Shown here piece by piece: positions 52,101 to 64,000 of a stretch of 64,000 bases of DNA. This DNA comes from Eledone cirrhosa (Eukaryota > Mollusca > Cephalopoda > Octopoda > Eledonidae), in the NCBI GenBank assembly GCA_964016885.1, contig OZ024760.1:2545394-2609393 (forward strand), written 5' to 3'. Each line of letters starts with the position of its first letter. Position 1 is the stretch's first letter. The position numbers were made by a program, and so were the translations under genes. Under the pieces are notes generated by a model. It had not been told where the DNA came from. It did no database searches and worked only from the letters and a program-made list of their open reading frames with translations.

Positions 52101-55100
52101 CTAGCATCACATATAAACTACTTCTAAAAACACTCTCTAGTATCACATATAAACTACTTCTAAAAACCCTCTCTAGCATCACATATAAAGTACTTCTATA
52201 ACCCCTCTCTATACTCTCTCTAGCATCACATATAAACTACTTCTATAACCCTCTCTATATTCTCTCTAGCATCTCATATAAACTACTGCTAAAAACCCTC
52301 TCTATATTCTCTCTAGCAACACATATAAACTATTTCTAAAAACTCTCTCTAGCATCACATATAAAGTACTTCTAAAACCCCTCTCTATACTCTCTCTAGC
52401 ATCTCATATAAACTACTTCTAAAAACCCTCTCTATATTCTCTCTAGCATCTCATATAAACTACTGCTAAAAACCCTCTCTATATTCTCTCTAGCAACACA
52501 TATAAACTATTTCTAAAAACTCTCTCTAGCATCACATATAAAGTACTTCTAAAAACCCTCTCTATACTCTCTCTAGCATCTCATATAAACTACTTCTAAA
52601 AACCCTCTCTATACTCTCTCTAGCAACACATATAAACTACTTCTAAAAACCCTCTCTAGCATTACATATAAACTACTTCTAAAAACCCTGTATATATTCT
52701 CTCTAGCATCTTATATAAACTACTTCTAAAAACCCTCTCTATACTCTCTCTAGCAACACATATAAACTACTTCAAAAACCCCTCTCTAGCATCACATATA
52801 AACTACTTCTAAAACCCCTCTCTATACTCTCTCTAGCATCACATATAAACTACTTCTAAAACCCCTCTCTATACTCTCTCTAGCATCACATATAAACAAC
52901 TTCTAAAAACCCTCTCTAGCATCACATATAAACTACTTCTAAAAACCCGTCTCTAGCATCACATATAAACTACTTCTAAAAACCCGTCACTAGCATCACA
53001 TATAAACTACTTCTAAAAACCCCTCTCTAGCATCACATATAAACTACTTCTAAAAACCCTCTCTATACTCTTTCTAGCATCACATATAAACTACTTCTAA
53101 AACCCCTCTCTAGCATCACATATAAACTACTTCTAAAACCCTCTCTATACTCTCTCTAGCATCACATATAAACTACTTCTAAAACCCCTCTCTAGCATCA
53201 CATATAAACTACTTCTAAAACCCCTCTCTAGCATCACATATAAACTACTCCTAAAAACCCTTTCTAGCATCACATATAAACTACTTCTAAAACCCTCTCT
53301 ATACTCTCTCTAGCATCTCATATAAACTACTTCTAAAAACCCGTCTCTAACATCACATATAAACTACTTCTAAAACCCCTCTCTAGCATCACATATAAAC
53401 TACTTCTAAAACCCCTCTCTAGCATGTCATATAAACTACTTCTAAAAACCCTCTCTAGCATCACATATAAACTACTTCTAAAAACCCGTCTCTAACATCA
53501 CATATAAACTACTTCTAAAACCCCTCTCTAGCATCACATATAAACTACTTCTAAAACCCCTCTCTAGCATCACATATAAACTACTTCTAAAAACCCTCTC
53601 TAGCATCACATATAATCTACTTCTAAAAACCCTCTCTAACATCACATATAAACTACTTCTAAAACCCCTCTCTAGCATCACATATAAACTACTTCTAAAA
53701 CCCGTCTCTAGCATCACATATAAACTACTTCTAAAACCCGTCTCTAGCATCACATATAAACTACTTCTAAAACCCCTCTCTAGCATCACATATAAACTAC
53801 TTCTAAAACCCCTTTCTAGCATCACATATAAACTACTTCTAAAACCCCTCTCTATACTCTCCCTAACATCACATATAAACTACTTCTAAAACCCCTCTCT
53901 AGCATCACATATAAACTACTTCTAAAACCCGTCTCTAGCATCACATATAAACTACTTCTAAAACCCGTCTCTAGCATCACATATAAACTACTTCTAAAAC
54001 CCCTCTCTAGCATCACATATAAACTACTTCTAAAACCCCTTTCTAGCATCACATATAAACTACTTCTAAAAACCCTCTCTAGTATCACATATAAATTACT
54101 TCTAAAACCCGTCTCTAGCATCACATATAAACTACTTCTAAAACCCCTCTCTATACTCTCTCTAGCATCACATATAAACTACTTCTAAAAACCCTCTCTA
54201 GCATCACGTATAAACTACTTCTAAAAACACACTCTAGCATAACATATAAACTACTTCTAAAACCCCTCTCTAGCATCACATATAAACTACTTCTAAAAAC
54301 ACTCTCTAGTATCACATATAAACTACTTCTAAAAACCCTCTCTAGCATCACATATAAACTACTTCTAAAACCCGTCTCTAGCATCACATATAAACTACTT
54401 CTAAAACCCCTCTCTAGCATTGCATATAAACTACTTCTAAAACCCGTCTCTAGCATCACATATAAACTACTTCTAAAAACCCTCTCTAGCATCTCATATA
54501 AACTACTTCTAAAAACCCGTCTCTAACATCACATATTAACTACTTCTAAAACCCCTCTCTAGCATCACATATAAACTACTTCTAAAACCCCTCTCTAGCA
54601 TCACATATAAACTACTTCTAAAAACCCTCTCTAGCATCACATATAAACTACTTCTAAAAACCCTCTCTAGCATCACATATAAACTACTTCTAAAACCCCT
54701 CACTAGCATCACATATAAACTACTTCTAAAACCCCTTTCTAGCATCACATATAAACTACTTCTAAAACCCCTCACTAGCATCACATATAAACTACTTCTA
54801 AAACCCCTTTCTAGCATCACATATAAACTACTTCTAAAACCCCTCTCTATACTCTCTCTAGCATCACATATAAACTACTTCTAAAACCCCTCTCTAGCAT
54901 CACATATAAACTACTTCTAAAACCCCTTTCTAGCATCACATATAAACTACTTCTAAAACCCCTCTCTATACTCTCTTTAGCATCACATATAAACTACTTC
55001 TAAAACCCCTTTCTAGCATCACATATAAACTACTTCTAAAACCCCTCTCTATACTCTCTCTAGCATCACATATAAACTACTTCTAAAACCTCTCTCTAGC

Positions 55101-58100
55101 ATCACATATAAAGTACTTCTAAAACCCCTTTCTAGCATCACATATAAACTACTTCTAAAACCCCTCTCTATACTCTCTCTAGCATCACATATAAACTACT
55201 TCTAAAACCCCTCTCTAGCATCACATATAAACTACTTCTAAAACCCCTTTCTAGCATCACATATAAACTACTTCTAAAACCCCTCTCTATACTCTCTTTA
55301 GCATCACATATAAACTACTTCTAAAACCCCTTTCTAGCATCACATATAAACTACTTCTAAAACCCCTCTCTATACTGTCTCTAGCATCACATATAAACTA
55401 CTTCTAAAACCCCTCTCTAACATCACATATAAACTACTTCTAAAACCCCTCTCTATACTCTCTCTAGCATCACATATAAAGTACTTCTATAACCCCTCTC
55501 TATACTGTCTCTAGCATCACATATAAACTACTTCTAAAACCCCTCTCTAGCATCACATATAAACTACTTCTAAAACCCCTCTCTAGCATCACATATAAAC
55601 TACTTCTAAAACCCCTCTCTAGCATCACATATAAACTACTTCTAAAAACCCGTCTCTGGCATCACATATAAACTACTTCTAAAAACCCGTCACTAGCATC
55701 ACATATAAACTACTTCTAAAAACCCCTCTCTAGCATCACATATAAACTACTTCTAAAAACCCTCTCTATACTCTCTCTAGCATCACATATAAACTACTTC
55801 TAAAACCCTCTCTATACTCTCTCTAGCATCACATATAAACTACTTCTAAAACCCCTCTCTAGCATCACATATAAACTACTTCTAAAACCCCTCTCTAGCA
55901 TCACATATAAACTACTCCTAAAAACCCTCTTTAGCATCACATATAAACTACTTCTAAAAACCCTCTCTATACTCTCTCTAGCATCTCATATAAACTACTT
56001 CTAAAAACCCGTCACTAACATCACATATAAACTACTTCTAAAACCCCTCTCTAGCATCACATATAAACTTCTTCTAAAACCCCTCTCTAGCATGTCATAT
56101 AAACTACTTCTAAAAACCCTCTCTAGCATCACATATAAACTACTTCTAAAAACCCGTCTCTAACATCACATATAAACTACTTCTAAAACCCCTCTCTAGC
56201 ATCACATATAAACTACTTCTAAAACCCCTCTCTAGCATCACATATAAACTACTTCTAAAAACCCTCTCTAGCATCACATATAAACTACTTCTAAAAACCC
56301 TCTCTAGCATCACATATAAACTACTTCTAAAACCCCTCTCTATACTCTCTCTAGCATCTCATATAAACTACTTCTAAAACCCCTCTCTAGCATCACATAT
56401 AAACTACTTCTAAAATCCGTCTCTAGCATCACATATAAACTACTTCTAAAACCCCTTTCTAGCATCACATATAAACTACTTCTAAAACCCCTCTCTAGCA
56501 TCACATATAAACTACTTCTAAATCCCCTTTCTAGCATCACATATAAACTACTTCTAAAAACCCTCTCTAGCATCCCATATAAACTACTTCTAAAACCCCT
56601 TTCTAGTATCACATATAAACTACTTCTAAAAACCCTCTCTAGCATCACATATAAACTACTTCTAAAACCCCTCTCTAGCATCACATATAAACTACTTCTA
56701 AAACCCGTCTCTAGCATCACATATAAACTACTTCTAAAACCCGTCTCTAGCATCACATATAAACTACTTCTAAAACCCCTTTCTAGCATCACATATAAAC
56801 TACTTCTAAAACCCCTCTCTAGCATCACATATAAACTACTTCTAAAACCCCTTTCTAGCATCACATATAAACTAATTTTAAAAACCCTCTCTAGCATCTC
56901 ATATAAACTACTTCTAAAACCCGTCTCTAGCATCACATATAAACTACTTCTAAAACCCGTCTCTAGCATCACATATAAACTACTTCTAAAACCCCTTTCT
57001 AGCATCACATATAAACTACTTCTAAAACCCCTCTCTAGCATCACATATAAACTACTTCTAAAACCCCTTTCTAGCATCACATATAAACTACTTCTAAAAA
57101 CCCTCTCTAGTATCACATATAAACTACTTCTAAAACACCTTTCTAGCATCACATATAAACTACTTCTAAAACCCCTCTCTAGCATCGCATATAAACTACT
57201 TCTAAAACCCCTTTCTAGCATCACATATAAACTACTTCTAAAAACCCTCTCTAGTATCACATATAAATTACTTCTAAAACCCGTCTCTAGCATCACATAT
57301 AAACTACTTCTAAACCCCTCTCTATACTCTCTCTAGCATCACATATAAACTACTTCTAAAAACCCTCTCTAGTATCACATATTAACTACTTCTAAAAACC
57401 CTCTCTAGCATCACATATAAACTACTTCTAAAACCCGTCTCTAGCATCACATATAAACTACTTCTAAAACCCCTCTCTAGCATCACATATAAACTACTTC
57501 TAAAACCCCTCTCTAGCATTGCATATAAACTACTTCTAAAACCCGTCTCTAGCATCACATATAAACTACTTCTAAAACCCCTCTCTATATTCTCTCTAGC
57601 ATCTCATATAAACTACTTCTAAAACCCCTTTCTAGCATCACATATAAACTACTTCTAAAACCCTCTCTAGCATCACATATAAACTACTTCTAAAACCCGT
57701 CTCTAGCATCACATATAAACTACTTCTAAAACCCCTCTCTAGCATTGCATATAAACTACTTCTAAAACCCGTCTCTAGCATCACTTATAAACTACTTCTA
57801 AAACCCCTCTCTATATTCTCTCTAGCATCTCATATAAACTACTTCTAAAACCCCTCTCTAGCATCACATATAAACTACTTCTAAAAACACTCTCTAGTAT
57901 CACATATAAACTACTTCTAAAAACCCTCTCTAGCATCACATATAAACTACTTCTAAAACCCGTCTCTAGCATCACATATAAACTACTTCTAAAACCCCTC
58001 TCTAGCATTGCATATAAACTACTTCTAAAACCCGTCTCTAGCATCACATATAAACTACTTCTAAAACCCCTCTCTATACTCTCTTTAGCATCACATATAA

Positions 58101-61100
58101 ACTACTTCTATAACCCCTCTCTATACTCTCTCTAGCATCTCATATAAACTACTTCTAAAAACCCTCTCTATACTCTCTCTAGCAACACATATAAACTACT
58201 TCTAAAAACCCTCTCTAGCATCACATATAAACTACTTCTAAAAACCCTCTCTAGCATTACATATAAACTACTTCTAAAAACCCTGTATATATTCTCTCTA
58301 GCATCTTATATAAACTACTTCTAAAAACCCTCTCTATACTCTCTCTAGCAACACATATAAACTACTTCAAAAACCCCTCTCTAGCATCACATATAAACTA
58401 CTTCTAAAACCCCTCTCTATACTCTCTCTAGCATCACATATTCACTACTTCTAAAAACCCGCCTCTAGCATCACATATAAACTACTTCTAAAACTCTCTC
58501 TAGCATCACATATAAACTACTTCTAAAACCCCTCTCTATACTCTCTCTAGCATCACATATAAACAACTTCTAAAAACCCTCTCTAGCATCACATATAAAC
58601 TACTTCTAAAAACCCGTCTCTAGCATCACATATAAACTACTTCTAAAACCCGTCTCTAGCATCACATATAAACTACTTCTAAAACCCCTTTCTAGCATCA
58701 CATTTAAACTACTTCTAAAACCCCTCTCTAGCATCACATATAAACTACTTCTAAAACCCCTTTCTAGCATCACATATAAACTACTTCTAAAAACCCTCTC
58801 TAGCATCTCATATAAACTACTTCTAAAACCCATCTCTAGCATCACATATAAACTACTTCTAAAACCCGTCTCTAGCATCACATATAAACTACTTCTAAAA
58901 CCCCTTTCTAGCATCACATATAAACTACTTCTAAAACCCCTCTCTAGCATCACATATAAACTACTTCTAAAACCCCTTTCTAGCATCACATATAAACTAC
59001 TTCTAAAAACCCTCTCTAGTATCACATATAAACTACTTCTAAAACACCTTTCTAGCATCACATATAAACTACTTCTAAAACCCCTCTCTAGCATCACATA
59101 TAAACTACTTCTAAAACCCCTTTCTAGCATCACATATAAACTACTTCTAAAAACCCTCTCTAGTATCACATATAAATTACTTCTAAAACCCGTCTCTAGC
59201 ATCACATATAAACTACTTCTAAACCCCTCTCTATACTCTCTCTAGCATCACATATAAACTACTTCTAAAAACCCTCTCTAGTATCACATATTAACTACTT
59301 CTAAAAACCCTCTCTAGCATCACATATAAACTACTTCTAAAACCCGTCTCTAGCATCACATATAAACTACTTCTAAAACCCCTCTCTAGCATTGCATATA
59401 AACTACTTCTAAAACCCGTCTCTAGCATCACATATAAACTACTTCTAAAACCCCTCTCTATATTCTCTCTAGCATCTCATATAAACTACTTCTAAAACCC
59501 CTTTCTAGCATCACATATAAACTACTTCTAAAACCCTCTCTAGCATCACATATAAACTACTTCTAAAACCCGTCTCTAGCATCACATATAAACTACTTCT
59601 AAAACCCCTCTCTAGCATTGCATATAAACTACTTCTAAAACCCGTCTCTAGCATCACATATAAACTACTTCTAAAACCCCTCTCTATATTCTCTCTAGCA
59701 TCTCATATAAACTACTTCTAAAACCCCTCTCTAGCATCACATATAAACTACTTCTAAAAACACTCTCTAGTATCACATATAAACTACTTCTAAAAACCCT
59801 CTCTAGCATCACATATAAACTACTTCTAAAACCCGTCTCTAGCATCACATATAAACTACTTCTAAAACCCCTCTCTAGCATTGCATATAAACTACTTCTA
59901 AAACCCGTCTCTAGCATCACATATAAACTACTTCTAAAACCCCTCTCTATACTCTCTTTAGCATCACATATAAACTACTTCTATAACCCCTCTCTATACT
60001 CTCTCTAGCATCTCATATAAACTACTTCTAAAAACCCTCTCTATACTCTCTCTAGCAACACATATAAACTACTTCTAAAAACCCTCTCTAGCATCACATA
60101 TAAACTACTTCTAAAAACCCTCTCTAGCATTACATATAAACTACTTCTAAAAACCCTGTATATATTCTCTCTAGCATCTTATATAAACTACTTCTAAAAA
60201 CCCTCTCTATACTCTCTCTAGCAACACATATAAACTACTTCAAAAACCCCTCTCTAGCATCACATATAAACTACTTCTAAAACCCCTCTCTATACTCTCT
60301 CTAGCATCACATATAAACTACTTCTAAAACTCTCTCTAGCATCACATATAAACTACTTCTAAAACCCCTCTCTATACTCTCTCTAGCATCACATATAAAC
60401 AACTTCTAAAAACCCTCTCTAGCATCACATATAAACTACTTCTAAAAACCCGTCTCTAGCATCACATATAAACTACTTCTAAAAACCCGTCACGAGCATC
60501 ACATATAAACTACTTCTAAAAACCCCTCTCTAGCATCACATATAAACTACTTCTAAAAACCCTCTCTAGCATCACATATAAATTACTTCTAAAACCCCTC
60601 TCTAGCATCACATATAAACTACTTCTAAAACCCCTCACTCGCATCACATATAAACTACTTCTAAAACCCGCTCTAGCATCAAATATAAACTACTTCTAAA
60701 ACCCTCTCTAGCATCAAATATAAACTACTTCTAAAACCCCTCTCTATACTCTCTCTAGCATCACATATTAACTACTTCTAAAAACCCTCTCTAGCATCAC
60801 ATATAAACTACTACTAAAACCCCTCACTCGCATCACATATAAACTACTTCTAAAACCCTCTTTAGCATCACATATAAACTACTTCTAAAACCCCTCTCTA
60901 TAATCTCTCTAGCATCTCATATAAACTATTTCTAAAACCCCTCTCTATACTCTCTCTAGCATCTCATATAAACTACTTCTAAAACCCTTCTCTAGCATTA
61001 CATATAAACTACTTCTAAAAACCCTCTCTAGCATCACATATAAACTACTTCTAAAACCCCTCTATAGCATCACATATAAACTACTTCTAAAAACCCTCTC

Positions 61101-64000
61101 TAGCATCACATATAAACTACTTCTAAAAACACTCTCTAGCATCACATATAAACTACTTCTAAAAACCCTCTCTAGCATCACATATAAACTACTTCTAAAA
61201 ACCCTCTGTAGCATCACATATAAACTACTTCTAAAAACACTCTCTAGCATCACATATAAACTACTTCTAAAAACCCTCTATAGCATCACATATAAACTAC
61301 TTCTATAAACCCTCTTTAGCATCACATATAAACTACTTCTAAAAACCCTCTATAGCATCATATATAAACTACTTCTAAAAACCCTCTCTAGCATCACATA
61401 TAAACTACTTCTAAAAACCCTAGCATCACATATAAACTACTTCTAAAACCCCTCTCTAGCATCACATATAAACTACTTCTAAAAACCCTCTCTAGCATTA
61501 CATATAAACTACTTCTAAAACCCCTCTCTAGCATCGCATATAAACTACTTCTAAAACCCGTCTCTAGCAACACATATAAACGACTTCTAAAACCCGTCTC
61601 TAGCATCACATATAAACTACTTCTAAAACCCCTCTCTATATTCTCTCTAGCATATCATATAAACTACTTCTAAAACCCCTCTCTAGCATCACATATAAAC
61701 TACTTCTAAAAACCCTCTCTAGCAACACATATAAACTACTTGTAAAAACCCTCTCTAGCATCACATATAAACTACTTCTAAAACCTCTCTCTAGCATCAC
61801 ATATAAAGTACTTGTAAAACCCCTCTCTATATTCTCTCTAGCATCTCATATTAACTACTTCTAAAAGCCCTCTCTAGCATCACATATAAACTACCTCTAA
61901 AAACCCTCTCTAGCATCACATATAAACTACTTCTAAAAACACTCTCTAGTAACACATATAAACTACTTCTAAAAACCCTCTCTAGCATCACATGTAAACT
62001 ACTTCTAAAACCTCTCTCTAGCATCACATATAAACTACTTCAATAACCCCTCTCTATACTCTCTCTAGCATCTCATATAAACTACTTGTAAAAACCCTCT
62101 CTATACACTCTCTAGCAACACATATAAACTACTTCTAAAAACCCTCTCTAGCATCAATATATAAACTACTTCTAAAAACCCTCTCTAGCATTACATATAA
62201 ACTACTTCTAAAAACCCTGTATATATTCTCTCTAGCATCTCATATAAACTACTTCTAAAAACCCTCTCTATATTCTCTCTAGCAACACATATAAACTATT
62301 TCTAAAAACTCTCTCTAGCATCACATATAAAGTACTTCTAAAAACCCTCTCTATACTCTCTCTAGCATCTCATATAAACTACTTCTAAAACCCCTCTCTA
62401 TACTCTCTCTAGCATCACATATAAACTACTTCTAAAAACCCGTCTCTAGCAACACATATAAACTACTTCTAAAAACCCGTCTCTAGCATCACATATAAAC
62501 TACTTCTAAAACCCTCTCTAGCATCTCATATAAACTACTTCTAAAAACCCTCTCTAGCATCTCATATAAACTACTTCTAAAAACCCTCTCTAGCAACACA
62601 TATAAACTACTTCTAAAAACTCCCTCTAGCATCACATATAAACTACTTCTAAAACCCCTCTCTAGCATCACATATTAACTACTTCTAAAAACCCTCTCTA
62701 GCATCACATATAAACTACTACTAAAACCCCTCTCTAGCATCTCATATAAACTACTACTAAAACCCCTCACTCGCATCACATATAAACTACTTCTAAAACC
62801 CTCTTTAGCATCACATATAAACTACTTCTAAAACCCCTCTCTATACTCTCTCTAGCATCTCATATAAACTACTTGTAAAAACCCTCTCTATACACTCTCT
62901 AGCAACACATATAAACTACTTCTAAAAACCCTCTCTAGCATCAATATATAAACTACTTCTAAAAACCCTCTCTAGCATTACATATAAACTACTTCTAAAA
63001 ACCCTGTATATATTCTCTCTAGCATCTCATATAAACTACTTCTAAAACCCCTCTCTAGCATCACATATTAACTACTTCTAAAAACCCTCTCTAGCATCTC
63101 ATATAAACTACTACTAAAACCCCTCACTCGCATCACATATAAACTACTTCTAAAACCCTCTTTAGCATCACATATAAACTACTTCTAAAACCCCTCTCTA
63201 TACTCTCTCTAGCATCTCATATAAACTACTTGTAAAAACCCTCTCTATACACTCTCTAGCAACACATATAAACTACTTCTAAAACCCTCTTTAGCATCAC
63301 ATATAAACTACTTCTAAAACCCTCTTTAGCATCACATATAAACTACTTCTCAAACCCCTCTCTATACTCTCTCTAGCATCTCATATAAACTACTTCTAAA
63401 AACCCTCTCTAGCATCTCATATAAACTACTTCTAAAAATCCTCTCTAGCAACACATATAAACTACTTCTAAAAACCCTGTATATATTCTCTCTAGCATCT
63501 CATATAAACTACTTCTAAAACCCCTCACTAGCATCACATATAAACTACTTCTAAAACCCTCTTTAGCATCACATATAAACTACTTCTCAAACCCCTCTCT
63601 ATACTCTCTCTAGCATCTCATATAAACTACTTCTAAAAACCCTCTCTAGCATCTCATATAAACTACTTCTAAAACCCCTCACTAGCATCACATATAAACT
63701 ACTTCTAAAAACCCTCTCTAGCATCACATATAAACTACTTCTAAAACCCCTCACTAGCATCACATATAAACTACTTCTAAAACCCCTCACTAGCATCACA
63801 TATAAACTACTTCTAAAACCCCTCACTAGCATCACATATAAACTACTTCTAAAACCCCTCACTAGCATCACATATAAACTACTTCTAAAACCCCTCACTA
63901 GCATCACATATAAACTACTTCTAAAACCCCTCACTAGCATCACATATAAACTACTTCTAAAAACCCTCTCTAGCATCACATATAAACTACTTCTAAAACC
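37177..64000 (+). repeat. 36-bp satellite with higher-order repeats, open at the right edge
   Basis: Unit CTCTCTAGCATCACATATAA plus ACTACTTCTAAAACCC, 36 bp, filling about 26.8 kb (roughly 700 units) and continuing past the window. Some units carry a 12-base insert (TATACTCTCTCT or TATATTCTCTCT). Markers such as CCCTGTATATATTCTC recur at about 40335, 43865, 46917, 49547, 52687, 58282, 60155 and 62216, showing kilobase-scale duplications. On the minus strand the 12-codon period gives long frames (MLERGFRSSLYV)n of up to 623 codons; the 12-base insert puts a TAG into them. Confidence 0.97.

Overview
This window looks like a gene-poor, extremely repeat-rich stretch of a metazoan nuclear genome, most likely a cephalopod and perhaps an octopod. 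That is an inference from the tRNA-derived SINE types, the RTE-like LINE fragments, the very long simple-sequence tracts and the large minisatellites. I see no ordinary host gene, tRNA, rRNA or CRISPR array. Almost every long open frame is a by-product of a tandem repeat.

Layout. 1-1.9 kb: a dispersed AT-rich repeat holding a SINE with a 14-bp target-site duplication, then the 3' ends of two different LINEs. 1.9-6.8 kb: a 65-bp satellite, interrupted in phase by a nearly complete RTE-like LINE on the minus strand (endonuclease, reverse transcriptase, zinc finger, C-terminal domain, one frameshift). 6.9-11.4 kb: TG, GA, CCA, GGT and 10-bp simple repeats. 11.4-16 kb: SINEs and a piggyBac-like MITE whose internal 44-bp unit has expanded to about 88 copies. 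16-22 kb: pogo-like and mariner-like MITEs, a 79/115-bp tandem repeat, microsatellites and a cluster of SINEs with an internal LINE fragment. 22-25.6 kb: SINEs in inverted arrangement, including a 121-bp-arm palindrome, and a GGT/GATGACAGT minisatellite. 25.7-31.6 kb: a 23-bp TG-rich minisatellite and trinucleotide tracts. 31.6-36.9 kb: nested DNA-transposon MITEs, LINE/SINE tails, and a 467-bp tandem element (2.44 copies) whose two full monomers each carry a convincing hammerhead ribozyme. 37.2 kb to the window end: one huge 36-bp satellite with higher-order structure, running off the right edge.

How the parts relate. The SINE-B tail is nearly the same as the LINE 3' UTR, so the LINE is the likely source of the machinery that moves it. 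The 65-bp satellite resembles the body of another SINE (SINE-C). The 44-bp minisatellite arose inside a MITE from a direct repeat that is already present, 44 bp apart, in the unexpanded MITE copy at 35.4 kb. So the main theme is transposable elements being turned into tandem arrays. The best candidate for a notable system is the hammerhead-bearing 467-bp tandem element at 34182-35322, which resembles metazoan retrozymes or the terminal repeats of Penelope-like elements.
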